Source: Saposhnikovia divaricata
Lineage: Eukaryota > Streptophyta > Magnoliopsida > Apiales > Apiaceae
Direction of reading: 5' to 3'
Assembly: GCA_036435485.1 (NCBI GenBank)
Contig: CM071598.1
Location: 143,820,148 to 143,884,147 of the forward strand
Length of the DNA: 64,000 bases
Positions 25,485 to 37,181 of this stretch are shown here, one piece after another; position 1 is the stretch's first letter, and each line of letters starts with the position of its first letter. A program made the translations under genes and the position numbers. The notes beneath the pieces are model-generated. The model saw nothing but the letters and a program-made list of their open reading frames with translations. It did not search any database and was not told the DNA's origin.

Positions 25485-25624
25485 GGTGATATTCAATCGA
25501 GACTTCAAATTCTTGAAGATAACCAAGTCACTATTATGGACAATCAAGCAGTTCTGATGAATCTCATTTGTTCTGTTACTGAATCTCTTGGTATTAATGT
25601 TGCTGATGTCAAAAGGGGGAGATA
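25485..25624 (+). pseudogene. Coiled-coil tail of the Sirevirus A 3' ORF after a stop
   Basis: The frame continues after TAA 25482 with a heptad-like segment (SRLQILEDNQVTIMDNQ...) ending GINVADVKRGR and a stop. Sirevirus B has the counterpart ARLSKVEENQSDLSAK...PDDVKKGER inside its ORF. The conservation suggests that the upstream stop is recent. Confidence 0.55.
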
Positions 25625-25922
25625 AAGACAATTCAGAAACAACAACAACAACAACAACAGACTGGGGGAGATAAATAGACTGGGATCAGAACTAAGGGTG
25701 ACAGAGTTGGTAAATTTCATCATGGAAGTGGTAAAGGAAAAGAAGCATCAAATAGTTGAATTCTTTCTTCTAAGTACTAGATACATGTCTATATCTGAAG
25801 AAGGAGGTACTTAACTTCATGATCTTAAATTCATAAATTCTATTCTGGTTGTATTGTTATATGTTTTGACATCTACAATTTAGATTTATGCTTCAGATTC
25901 TAAAGCATAAATAGGGGGAGAT
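25608..25922 (+). other. 3' untranslated tail with repeated polypurine tracts
   Basis: AAAAGGGGGAGAT (~25610), CTGGGGGAGAT (~25660) and ATAGGGGGAGAT (25911-25922) occur in succession; the last abuts the 3' LTR and is the expected plus-strand primer. An AAC trinucleotide run lies at ~25638. Confidence 0.7.
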
Positions 25923-26687
25923 TGTTAGGAATAATTCATGAGTTGAGATGTTGAGAATAGAATTTTGCTTATACTTCTTGTAAATCCTGATCTTATAAAG
26001 GATTTAGCACTTTTTATAGGATATATGTGTTAGACAGTAATCTGTAGAGGTTAGTCAGAACAGTGAGTTTAAAACTACATTTCAGGAACTAAGAGCAGAT
26101 CCTGATACAGCAAGTCAAATCCTGATCAAATACTGATGGGATGATCAGATCATGATGCAATGGGAAATCCTGATATCAGTCATGTTACTGATGATGTCAT
26201 TATGGATGCAACAGAAACTGGTAAGTGCTATAAAACAGGATCTTTGTTTTTGGAGAACAAGCAAGAAGATATCGTGAAGGAAATGAATTTTCTATTGATG
26301 GAAACCATCAACTGGACGGTAGAACATTGTCATAGATAGATTGTAATTCTGTTATTAGTTGATAGGTAGTATTATAAATACTCTTTCAATATCATTGTAA
26401 AAAGATCGAATTATGAATTTTAGAGTGCATATCGTGTGAAGCTCTGTATAAGGTTTGTATTCGAGAGTTCGAAACAAACAGAGTGAGAGAGAGAGAGAGA
26501 GAGAGATTTGTATTGTCAGCAGCTACTAAAGGTATTGTACACCTTTGGTAGAGTTTGTATTTGATTTATTTAATACAAACAAAGTTTGATTCATTCGTTT
26601 GTTCTTGTTCATCTAATCAAGCAAAAATCAGACACGATTATATAACTTGTATTCAACCCCCCCTTCTACAAGTTATTCGAGTTAACA
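25923..26687 (+). repeat. 3' LTR of Sirevirus A
   Basis: This 765-bp LTR has the same ends as 2065-2805. Its GA tract (~26484-26506) is longer than in the 5' LTR and its C run shorter (seven versus nine). TATAAATA is at 26373-26380. Confidence 0.93.
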
Positions 26688-28520
26688 AAAAGAATGAAAA
26701 GGTTTTGGAGAATGGCATAAGACATTAGTTTCTTTTATAGAAAGACGTGGAAAGCTGAATAGTCGTTTGGGGGATATCAATGCAGTCAGTCATAATTATG
26801 CGTGACTGTATTTCTTGTATTTTCAAGAAATATTGAACGAATCTAACCAATTGATTTTGTTCAGATTTTATTTATTTCTTTTACAGGTAAAAGAAAATGC
26901 CACGTGGAAACTCCATTTAGTCTCTGGAATTAGGATGATATTGATCAGGAATGCAAGTGTCTTCACATCAGGATTAGTAATTCTTTCTATTCAGAAATCA
27001 CATTGAATCGTGTGATTATCTTGATGAGATGATCACATCAGGAAAAGGAAGCTGATCAGTATTGATTTTTATCTTGATTTTACCTTGATTTAATTTACTT
27101 GAAATTAATTGTGGATTTTATTTTCCAAAAGTCGTGGGTAACTGTATTTTTCAGGGACTGACACCTGTCAACCTACGTGTCAACGTGGGATAATGGGTCT
27201 GAAGGATTTTTGAAATATAATTATTTTGACACTCTAATCGTGTAATTGCTTTCTCTAATTTCATTTTCTAAAGTAAAATCACTCTTGAGTTTTCAAAATC
27301 ACTAATCAATTTCAAAGATTTCTTAAGTTCTTTTCAGATCAAAATGACAACTCAAAGAAGACTACCCAAATCAGTAGCTTTCAATTTTGGTGACTTTGAT
27401 TTTATGATGAACAATCATGTTGCAGCTATCACCAACAAGGAAGGGGTGTCAACTGATTTTCACCCAATTATGGACTTTATGGAGAAAGGACCATTAAGTT
27501 ATGCCTTGACAGCATCTCCACAAATTAATCAAGTAGCTGTTTCACAGGCTTGGGAGAATGCTGAGGTAATTGATTCTACTCAGAGTCAATCAGGTAAGAT
27601 TGTTCTACACTTAGGACAAGACTCATTTGATATTACTGAATCGGTTGTTAATTCAGTACTTCACTTACCTGTTAGTATGAATTTTTAGAATGTACCATCT
27701 GATGATGATGTTAGAACTATGTTATCTGGGTTAGGGTATAATGGACCTCTAGATAACATGAGCCAGTTAAATATATCCTTTCTTAGGAAAGAATGGTCTT
27801 TCTTTTTTGATCAAATTGCTAAATGTTTTACTGGTAAATGTAGTTCTTTTCAACAAATTACTGTTGTTACATCACATGTTGCATACGGCTTGCTTTATAA
27901 CAGAGTAATTAATTTTGGTCACATTATCTTAAGTCAGATGTGTATTAAACTTGGGTCAAGAGATCATGACAGGAATATGGTTTATTATCACAGATTCATG
28001 CAACTGTTTATTAACCATTTCATTCCTGATGTTGAAGCTAGATTTGGTAGAGGATATTGTGTTTCTTCTTATGTACAGCAAAAGAGAATTTTCTCTAACA
28101 TTACAAAGAAGGACAGTGAAAAGAATCTAGATGAAATACCTGCATTACACTATCCAAATCATGTTCAGGTACTTCTAAGAACTCATCTTCCTACTATCTA
28201 TAATTCTTCTTTCTTTGGTGGTGAAATGACTCAGGAATCTCAATTGGAGGAGAACCCCCCCGTGTCTACCCAAGTAGCCAAAAACATTACAGTCTCTGAA
28301 ACAATTCTATAACCAAATTTTGACCGACAGCCTATTGTTTCAAAGAAACCAATCTCTGGTGTTTTTCAAAAGACATCAGTTGTAAAGAATAGAAGATTTG
28401 TTGTTTCTAGTAGTAGTTCTAGTGAAGATAATGATAATATATCTCTTGTTGAGAGAGCAGAATTGAAGGCTGCAATTCAACTTTCTAAGCTAGGACAAAG
28501 AGATGGAACACCTAGTCACA
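26688..28520 (+). mobile_element. Truncated internal fragment of a sibling of Sirevirus A
   Basis: The sequence matches Sirevirus A from 21757 to about 23590 with few differences. It starts inside the antisense leader, directly after the 3' LTR, and ends where Athila DNA begins. It contains the divergent intergenic region and the N-terminal part of the 3' ORF, but no LTR, gag or pol. Confidence 0.85.
27344..28520 (+). pseudogene. N-terminal part of the sibling 3' ORF
   Basis: This is a near copy of 22413-23590. It starts at ATG, with TAG at 27686-27688, a three-base shortening near 27730, and TAA at 28310-28312; it is truncated near 28520. Amino-acid agreement with the Sirevirus A domain remains high on both sides of the stops, so the breaks are recent relative to the duplication. 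Confidence 0.8.
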
Positions 28521-29175
28521 GCCAGAATTGAGTTGTTTGAGTTTTGTATTGCGTAATTTCTGAGCTGTTTTTACTGATTTCTGCGAAGTACTGTCGAGAG
28601 GTTGAATTCTCATTTAGTGCTGCTATTTTTTTTTGTCCTTATATTCTCTAAGTTAGAACGAAGTGATGGTGAGGATTGTCACAGTTCAAGGTCTGGCATC
28701 GAGTAATGGTCGAGTTTCAGCTATTTGTTCGATTTGTTAATGATGCAAGATTTTTCTGTTTTAATCCTGATTTTCTATCTCGTTTTGTTTTCTGTCAATT
28801 ATGGCCCTGGGTAATGCAGTAAAAGTTGTTTTGTTTTGTTCATGTCCAATTTTTATTTTTAATTTTTATTTTTTTTTGTTTCTAAAATTTTGTGTAAATA
28901 AAATCTTTTAAATTAAAAACTTTTAATTCGGTTTTAGAATTTAGGATTTCTAGAATTATTTTTAGATTAATTTTAGAATTATTTAGAATATTTATTTTTA
29001 GTGAATTAAATAGTACAAAATCGAATTTTCCAAACTTGTCCTAATTCGATTAAATTAAAAATTAAGGATTGCGAAAATTAAATAGTCCCTGTGGAACGAA
29101 TCATTATATTTTTACATCGAAACGAATTGTGCGATTGCGATTCAAATTTAAATCTTTATTATTTCTAGCACAACA
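28521..29175 (+). repeat. Right part of the Athila 5' LTR
   Basis: Non-coding DNA ends ...CTAGCACAACA just before the primer-binding site. The left part, with the TGATAAGTGC start, is missing. Confidence 0.7.
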
Positions 29176-29181
29176 AGTTTT

Positions 29182-29199
29182 TGGCGCCGCTGCCGGGGA
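29182..29199 (+). other. Athila primer-binding site
   Basis: TGGCGCCGCTGCCGGGGA matches the Asp-tRNA-complementary site of Athila elements except at one position. Confidence 0.85.
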
Positions 29200-30197
29200 C
29201 TAATTATTTTTCGCGCCTTAATTTTTAATTTTTCGAGTTAGTTTTATTTCTTGTCTTATTTTTTTTTTTTCGTTCTTTTTAGGAAAGCTTGAGATTTCGG
29301 AACTCTTCTCAACGAAGCGTGGAAAAATTGGAATTTATGGAAAGCAAGCTTCGGTAACCGTATCTCACTCTTTTCACTTTTTTTTAGGAAAATACAAAAA
29401 AATCAAAAAAATCACAAAAATAATTGAAAAATCAAAAATCCAAAAAAATTAGTTGTAAATACATAATTGTTGCATCATGCATTCATCACTTAGGTGCACA
29501 TCATGCTAGATTTTAATTTTTGTTTTTAAATTTTTCGTACCAATAATTGTGGTGATCGCTGGAGGACCCCAAGGTACGTTAAATTTCTTTCTTTCTTTAG
29601 ATTAGAACACGTAGAGTAAGCATCCATAGTTGTTTATAATTTTTGTATATATCATTGTTTGTTGCATCATTTTGTAAATAAATCTTAAGGGCAAAACCAC
29701 TACAAGATAAGGGAAAGGATTTCATCACTCTTTCCTTAGCCCAAAAACCATTAATCCCTCATTTTGCATACCTAGCCTTTAATAAAATTAATTAGACGTT
29801 TGCCCCTAGGAATTTCGCGCTCAATTAGGAAGGTGCTTAAGAAACGAAGTAATCTTTAATTATTCCTACTTTTTGGTGTCTAGGAAAGCGAAAGCTGACC
29901 TGGCCAATTAAGGTTTTGGTGTCTAGGCTGGTGTTTAGCCTCTTGGCAATGCTTGCACCTACCTGGCCAAGCCGGTTCGAATAATTATTGATTTACCTAG
30001 TTTTTGGTAGCCCTTACAGTTAGGAGCAAGGTCTAGTTATTTTATTAGGGAACCCTAGGTTTAGAATTTTTCTTTTAATTTTACACCCCTTTCTTTTTGT
30101 GTGTTTATTTTATTGCACTTATTTGCTACGTGTTTCCTTACATGGTTTATGCAAACTATTTGGATTAGGGATAATTCTTCTAGACTAGTGAGATCGT
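29200..30197 (+). other. Athila leader region
   Basis: About 1 kb of untranslated leader with an A-rich tract (29390-29450) and a partly repeated CTACCTGGCCAA / CTGACCTGGCCAA segment (~29890-29970). No ORF is seen. It may hold packaging signals, but nothing diagnostic is visible. Confidence 0.5.
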
Positions 30198-33100
30198 TTG
30201 AGAAGTTCTTCCTCTTCTGATTCCGAGTCTTTAGATATTTCCGAACCGATAGTAATCATGGCCATGTCTATTAGGGACCGTTGCTATCCTACTCGTTCCG
30301 CCCAACCATCGTGCATCACCCTTCCTCCCGTTATTGGTAATAATTTCGAAATTAAAGCTCACCACATCAGTATGTTACCTAAATTTAACGGGAGCGAGGG
30401 TGAGGACCCGTATCTCTTTCTTTATGAATTTGAGGAGGTTTGCGCATTGCAAAAACTCCAACATCTTTCCGAGGACTCCATTAGGCTAAGACTTATCAAC
30501 TTCGCTTTAAAAGAAAATGCAAAAAAATGGTTGAATAGTCTACCCGTTAATTCTATTTCCACATGGGAGGGATTTGTGGTTATTTTTCTAAAAAAATATT
30601 TTCCAAACCATAAGACTACGAGAATTACAAACGAAATAAATCAATTTCATTAAAAGGAAAACGAGTCTTTTTGGAAATATTTTGATCATTTTAAAAATCT
30701 TTTATCACAATGCCCCCACCACGGAATAGAAAAATGGAGGCTTTGTAAGATCGTTTATGAGGCCTTAGATGGACCAACAACCGCGTTGTTGGAATCTATG
30801 TGCCAAGGAAAATTCATGGAGAAAGATGAGGACGAGGGATGGAATTTTTTCGAGGAATTAGCCGAGAAGACCATGTTGTGGGAGTCTACTAGGGAACCTA
30901 ACAAGTCTAATGAGTCGTCTAGTTCATCTAAGGGTTTGCATTCGATTGGGAGTTCGATTGCAATCGATGCCAAATTAGCCACTCTAACTAGGAGACTCGA
31001 AGCCCTAGAAACTAGTAAGGCCCCCTCAAATGTGTCTATGTGCCCTAATTTTAATCAAGGTTTTTTGGACTATCCCGCTTTTGATCAAGTTAATGCGGTG
31101 TCTCAACCACCCACTAGGAACGACCCGTTTGCTTCTACTTACAATCCCGGGTGGAGGAATCACCCGAATTTCTCGTGGAACCAAAGCCAAAATTACCAAA
31201 ATCCACCTTCTTTTCAACCTCCTTTTTAAAATGCTTCATCTTTTCAAAGGCCTAATCAAAATTCTTTCTCGACTCCAAATCAAGGTCCCTTTCCAAACCC
31301 TACTCAAAATCTCGGTCCTTATCCGACTCAACCTTCTTATCCAAATCAAGCACCCGCCCACCCACCCGGCTTTCATGAGTCGGATAAGAGACTTAATTCT
31401 TTGGAAAAGACTCTTGATGCGCTTTTAAAATCAATGACTAATTTGGCTCAATCTCAACAAACTTTCATGCAAACCATGACTCAAGATAGGCAACTTTTGA
31501 ATGCTAGTACTCAAGCCTTATCTAAGTTAGAGGTTCAAGTGAGTCAATTAGCCAACGCCATGTGTGAGCGCGAAAAGAATAAGTTCCCGAGTCAACCTGA
31601 GGTTAACCCTAAATTCCCTATAAACCAAAGACCTCATTAAAGTGTGAATGCTGTCATTTCTTTAAGGTCGGGAAAACAAGTCGATAATCAAGTAGGAATC
31701 GAGTCTTCCGAAGACGAAAAAGACGAGTCAAATGTTGAATCCAATCCTAAGCTCGATCCTTCAAACCATATTCCAAATCCCGAGCCTTTCAAGTCATCTA
31801 ATCTCACACCTTTAACTCTTGAACCTTCATCTTCCAAATCTATCCCCGAGTCATCAAAATCTTCTCATTCACCAATTTCACCGAATGAACCTTCGTCTCT
31901 TAGTAAATCACTTCAAAAATCTACTCCCGAAGAACCTAGCGAACGAGTCTTTAAGCCTAAAGCTCCTTATCCGCAAAGACTCCTTCCTAATAAACAATCG
32001 CCTCAAGTAGAAAAGATTTTGGAAGTTTTCAAACAAGTCGAGATCAACATTCCTCTTTTAGACGTGATTCAACAAGTTCCCTCATATGCGAAATGTCTTA
32101 AAGAGTTGTGTACTCATAAACGAACCACCCAAGTCCCTAAGAAAGCCTTCTTGACGTCCCAAGTGAGCTCAATTCTTTCTAACCAAATTCCCGTGAAGTA
32201 CAAGGACCCCGGTTGTCCAACTATTTCATGTGTCATAGGTAATACTTTCGTGGACAAGGCTTTACTTGACTTAGGCGCTAGTGTGAACTTGCTTCCATTT
32301 TCCGTTTATCAAGCCCTAGGTTTAGGCGAGCTCAAAAAGACCAATATGACACTTCAACTTGCCGATCGTTCTATAAAAATGCCCAAGGGATTAATTGAAG
32401 ATGTCTTGATTAAAATTGGTGATTTTATCTTCCCGGTTGACTTTGTTATCCTCGAGACTCAACCCGTCACAAATCCCAAGAACCAAATTCCTATCATTCT
32501 AGGACGACCTTTTCTTGCTACATCTAATGCCTTGATTAATTGTAGGAATGGTTCGATGAAACTCACTTTCGATAACATGACCATTGACCTTAACATTTTC
32601 AACGTCAGAAAAGAACCCAACGACCTTTTTGAGCAACCAATAGGAGTCAATGTGGTTAACAAGTTTGTCACATGGTCTAGCTTCGAGGATAGTGAGATTG
32701 AGTCTCTTCTCAAAGAGGATTTTAAAGTCAACCATGAGTCTAACCAAGAGTATGTTGATTCGTTAAGAGATATGAGCTCGGAGGAGATGATGAGGGAATT
32801 AGACGACATTTGTTCTAAGTAGGAAACCAAACCCGTGGAGGTCTCTTGTAAACCAATTCTTATTGCTAAAACTCCCGTTGGTGAACCACCTACATTTGCT
32901 AAGTCATTAGGAGATTCGAATGCAATTTGTTCCAAGTGGAAGACCCCACCTGAGGTTGTTAATAGTGAGCCCGTTCTTAACACTTCCGTTCTTAAGAGTT
33001 CTGTGGGTACACCATCCGCATTTGCCTTAACTCTTTATCTTCCTGAATTTGATCAACAGCCGTTAGGGAAAGAGGAACCCTTGTCTCATGTTATTCCTAG

Positions 33101-33314
33101 TGATTCGAACCCTAACCAGACTTTCATTATCTCTAATTTGCTTAAACAAAATAAAGAAGCCTTAAGTTGGTTTAGGGAGAACATTAGTGACAATTGCTCT
33201 TTAGGGTTGAATGATTCTATGTTAATTGAGAAAATCTGTTCTAATAAAAATTTTCACAAATTCCTTGATATTTTCTCAAAGTTGCACCCTAATTTTCCTA
33301 CCGGCATCGGCTAA
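30198..33314 (+). pseudogene. Athila gag-protease, four in-frame stops
   Basis: One reading frame carries the Gag domain (MLPKFNGSEGEDPYLFLYEF, LINFALKENAKKWLNSLP, FLKKYFPNHKT), an Asn/Gln/Pro-rich region, a coiled coil (LEKTLDALLKSMTNLAQSQ), then AVISLRSGKQVDNQV and an aspartic protease (LLDLGASVNLLPFSVYQALG, IILGRPFLATSNALI). DLGAS in place of DTG/DSG is usual in Athila. Stops are at 30651, 31227, 31638 and 32820. After the protease the frame continues to 33314 with NKEALSWFREN, similar to the region before RT, then ends. There is no RT domain. The first codon here is TTG, so the true start is uncertain. Confidence 0.85.
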
Positions 33315-35267
33315 TTCGTTTTTATTCTTTTGCCTCCCCTCATGTAAGATAGGTATGGGGGAGGAGTGTGTGCGTGTGTGAGTTGTTTTTCTTTCATAAT
33401 GTTTTAGAAATTTTTCAGTCTCCGTCATCCCTTATCAGGTATTTCCTCAACTTTCTCCTTTTTCATTTCTTTTGCATTTCTTTATCCTTTCTCATTTCTC
33501 TTTTCTTATGCATTTGCATACATTGAGGACAATGCATGATTTAGGTATGGGGGGGTTTTTTAGTGTAAATAGTAAAAATTGAAAAATCCAAAAAAATTAA
33601 AAAATCAAAAAATCAAAAAGAGTTCTTTTCGTATTCTAGTCTTGTTAATTGATTGCTAGTTGCTTGATTCACCCCTGCATGCTATGATAATCTTGTGATC
33701 CTTTAGCTTTTGCTTGAGAAGTGATTTGCTAACGTTCTTGTTCACACACTTACACTAGCAAGGTGAAGCTAGTAGACTTATTTGAATTGTGCATGAAATT
33801 AGAAGGACATGATTAGGTGTAAGATGATTTGGTCTTCATGCTTTGAGTACAAGTAGGTGCATTGAGGATACCTTTACTTGAGATTGATTATGTTTTACTA
33901 CACCAAGTGAGTTTTGAGCCTATATGCACATCTTTTGCATTTATATTCGTTTGCTTGAGTGTCCACTTCTCATTTGCATCGCTAGCACTTGTTTGAGTTC
34001 CTTCTTGAAATACATGACATTAATTGATGATAAAATGATAAAGGAACTTAGGAATAACCTATATTTCCAAATTATCCACACCATTCTTATATGATCAATT
34101 AGTTAACCCTTTGAGCCTAATCATTTTCTTTCGGTGACACACCACATTACTCGCCTAAGACCTCTTTCTTGTTTAGCCTTACGTATTCTTGATCCCATTT
34201 TGTCAAAGGCTAGTAGGAACTTGAGGGAGCGATAAGGTGTGTGAAATAGGGTTTACTTTTGTTCTTAACTTTTGAGGAAATATTTGTTGTTACCTTGATA
34301 GTCGATTTTCAAAATTAAATCTAAAGGAGGATTATTGTTACATTTATCATTTTCCTTTATAAAAAAAATAAAAAAAACAAAAAAAAACAAAAAAAGAGAA
34401 AAATGAAAAGAAAAAAAGAAAAAAAATTGAAAAAAAAATTGAAAAAAAATATTCATATGAGAGCATACTTATGTTTTTTGTAATCCTCCTTCATTCGACT
34501 ATTCAAGTCTTTTTGTTGAAAAAAATAAAAATAATTGTGTGGGGAGGAAGTTTGGTGTTGTGCATGATATTCATGGTTACTACTAACTTTTGACACTTCA
34601 CCTTATTTTGGCCTTTCTTGACATACCTTGTCCCTAGCCCCATTACAACCCTAATAAAGACCTTTTGATTGTCATTATTAATGTATGTTGTGATTTAAGT
34701 TGGGATGATACCAAGTGTCAAGTATGCATTTGATTTAGTTGGAATTGAGTGATACACTTACCCTTGTTCTTGAGTGAATATTCTTTTGTGAGTGAAAGGT
34801 GAGGAATTGCTTGTTTGTTTTTTGCATAAGAGATCTCAAGTTTTGACTCTAAGGTGTGCCCTTGTAGTCTTAGCATGGTTACCAATAATTTTTGCACTTG
34901 ACATGAACTTAGAATCACTCTTGCATGGTTCTTTAAGTAGACTATGTGAATCCTTGCACTTTCCACACCAAGACTTTGCAAATTCATTTTGATTCTTAAG
35001 TTGATGTGTCATGAGAGGACATGTATGTGTGGTGAGTATCGCCATGTGATCTTTTATACAAACTAGATGGATTTTGTGGGTACATTCACTATAGGCCCTC
35101 ACGAGACCTCACTCGTCCACTAGGGCTGCCTAGGGGTTTAAAGGGCTTGTTGCATATGCCAAATGCAACCGTCACACCTACGAAAAGGAGTATAGGACTT
35201 TTTATCTAGATTTTATTTTTCTTTTTGTTTTACTCGAGGACGAGCAAAAGATAGGTATGGGGGCATT
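33315..35267 (+). other. Athila 3' non-coding region
   Basis: About 2 kb has no supported gene. Polypurine-like GTATGGGGG motifs recur at ~33353, ~33546 and 35256-35263; the last is the functional one. A-rich tracts lie at 33570-33620 and 34360-34450. The latter makes a spurious Phe-rich frame on the minus strand. Confidence 0.6.
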
Positions 35268-35835
35268 TGATAAGTGCATATTTTTGCATATTTTATTTAC
35301 CTATTTATTGCTTGAACTCGTGTTTTGATAATTTATTTTGTTGCATTTCAGGTAAATCATAAATAAATAAAGAAACGACAAAATAAATAAATAAAGTACA
35401 AGGAAGGAAAAAGGAGGAAGAAAAAGGACCAAAAATGAAAGAAGGAAAAGAATTAGGAGCTTGGAGCAAAAAGAATATTTCAGGACAAGTGGAAGGTGGA
35501 GATCATCCCAACACATTAGAAAAGTGTATGGCCAAGATCAACTCTTCAAAGCTTAAGGGGGAAGGAAACAAATAGATGGCTAGGATTTCACCACCACACA
35601 ACCCAAATGTATGGTGGGGATTTACCCAACACCCCCCTTAACCCTAATTCCTATCCTATAAATACCCCCTCACCCCCCTTGTATTTAGTAACTTAGATTT
35701 TAGGGTAGTTTTATTTTCTTGTTTTTCTTTAGTTTCAAATCATGTAAACACTCATATTATAATTAATGCAATTTTTATTTTCTTTACTTCTTGTCTTGCT
35801 CGTTCGTTATTGTTGCCTTGTTTCGTTATGAACAC
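35268..35835 (+). repeat. Athila 3' LTR, truncated
   Basis: It starts TGATAAGTGCATATTTTTGC and matches the LTR at 63159 over about 560 bp, including CTATAAATACCCC (TATA box, ~35659). Similarity is lost near 35835. Confidence 0.8.
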
Positions 35836-36263
35836 TAATTTTTATAAATAATATAACTAGCTAGCAATTAGAATAATATTTTCTTTTAAATTATAATAAC
35901 ATAATTCTAAAAATAATAAAGTTATTAATATTTAAAGCAAAATAAATTGGAAAAATGAATGTAAAAATAGAATTAGGGAAAATTAAAGATCTTAATTTAA
36001 ATAATAATAGTGAACATACATATACATGTTTTTTCTCTAAAATCTAATTTACATTTTTGCTCTAATCTAATTATCTATTTTGATGATCGTTTGCAAACCT
36101 TAGAAGTAAAAAAGATTGATGATAATGTTTTCCAGAAAAAAAAAAGAACAAGTTTGTTGAGAAAACAAAACAGAAGAATATCAGGATAATTTAGAAGATA
36201 TACACAAGAAAAAGGTGAGGGTATTTCAGCTAAAAAAAAAAGTAATATAGTAATATGTGTGTT
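35836..36263. other. AT-rich DNA, nothing recognised
   Basis: Low-complexity A/T-rich DNA without an ORF, terminal repeats or similarity to other parts of the window. Confidence 0.5.
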
Positions 36264-37181
36264 TAGAGATGCACAAAAAATCCATCGGGTCGGGTATTAT
36301 CCGAATTTTAAAAAACCAAGGTTTTTTAAGAAACGGGATGGGCCGAGCTTTTATAAAAATTGGGTCGGTCCGAGTTTTCTTCAAAATACGAGGCCCATTT
36401 TAGGTCCTCGGGCCGGGCCGAATCAGGCCGGGTTGAGCTTCTATTCGGGCATTTTTTTTTTAAATTTATATATACGTAATTTTTATCTTTTTTTGCAAAA
36501 CTAATATATTAATATACAAAAGAAAAACCTCTAAATATCTACACCCCTGAACTTTTAGAATCCATAATACATAAGAAGAGTCACTACAAAACCTAATACT
36601 TAAAAACCACTAGCATAATACTTGTTTTATCGTAAAATATCAATGCAATTCAAGAAATTTTTACTCATAATCTGTATTATGACTTAAACCGACCGTAGGC
36701 CATATAAATCTTGACCATTTCGATAAGTATCCTCCACACTCAACAACTCTTTTTGAAAGAAGGGTTTCTCCTGCATATTGTTAATTCTTCCTAGTCTCAT
36801 AATACTTCACATCCCCTCTATTCCCCTCTATTGCTAAGTTTATTATTCTTGAAATTTGTTAAAACTATTAAATATTTTTAGATTTTATATATAAAAAATG
36901 GATTTTTTTATCCGGATTTCTTAAAAAGCTCGGTCTTTTATCCGGGCCGAACCGGACTTTTGTCCGGGCCCGGGCTTTATCTGGGCTTTTCAAAAGCCCG
37001 TACTTTTAACTGGGCTTTTCGGACTTCGGACCGAACCGGGCTTGATGAAAAATAAAAGGCTCATCTTAGGCCTTCAGGCCGGGCCGAACCGGATTAGGCT
37101 TTTTTCAGACCGGGTTTTATGGGCTTTTTTGCGAATCAAATCGGACAGGATTTCAAGTTTCTGGCTTTTTGAACATCTCTA
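36264..37181. mobile_element. hAT-like non-autonomous DNA element 1
   Basis: The ends are imperfect inverted repeats (TAGAGATGcaCAAAAA left, TTTTTGaaCATCTCTA right). The subterminal parts are rich in CGGGTCGGG, CCGGGCCGAA and GGGCTTTT, the texture of plant hAT elements that begin TAGAGATGTTCAAAAA. No transposase is encoded. I found no clear 8-base target duplication, so it is old or the ends are off by a few bases. An 81-codon frame at 36259 is a by-product of the GC-rich subterminal repeats. Confidence 0.6.

Larger units (their letters stand above)
2065..26687 (+). mobile_element. Sirevirus A: degenerate Ty1/copia LTR retrotransposon (Sirevirus lineage), with nested gypsy insertion
   Basis: The element is bounded by TG...CA LTRs (2065-2805 and 25923-26687). 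It has an initiator-Met-tRNA primer-binding site at 2807, gag then pol in the copia order (protease, integrase, RT, RNase H), a long additional 3' ORF, and a polypurine tract directly before the 3' LTR. RT and RNase H motifs such as YVDDIIFGSTN and MSMMDELNYFLGLQ are typical of Sireviruses. Without the 12.4-kb chromovirus inserted at 8622/21021 it is about 12.2 kb. gag and pol carry several stops and frameshifts and the LTRs differ in length (741 and 765 bp), so it is old and immobile by itself. The 5-base flanks (AATTA left, AAAAG right) do not match as a target duplication. Confidence 0.9.
28521..35835 (+). mobile_element. Athila-type gypsy element with gag-protease only, truncated at both LTRs
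   Basis: A 5' LTR remnant ends CTAGCACAACA at 29175, followed by TGGCGCCGCTGCCGGGGA, the Asp-tRNA primer-binding site of Athila-like elements. A single frame from 30198 to 33314 encodes Gag and an aspartic protease. The 3' part ends in GAGGACGAGCAAAAGATAGG then a G-run and an LTR start TGATAAGTGCATATTT at 35268. No RT, RNase H or integrase motif occurs between protease and 3' LTR, so it was probably a non-autonomous derivative. The 5' LTR lacks its left part (junction ~28520) and the 3' LTR is cut at about 35835. Confidence 0.8.

Noticed and set aside
31026..31428. Overlapping frames beside Athila gag
   Set aside because: They are shadows of the gag frame, which carries the recognisable motifs.
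34265..34456. Phe-rich minus-strand frame
   Set aside because: It is a translation of an A-rich tract in the Athila 3' region.
36259..36504. 81-codon frame in hAT element 1
   Set aside because: It is produced by GC-rich subterminal repeats; not a transposase.
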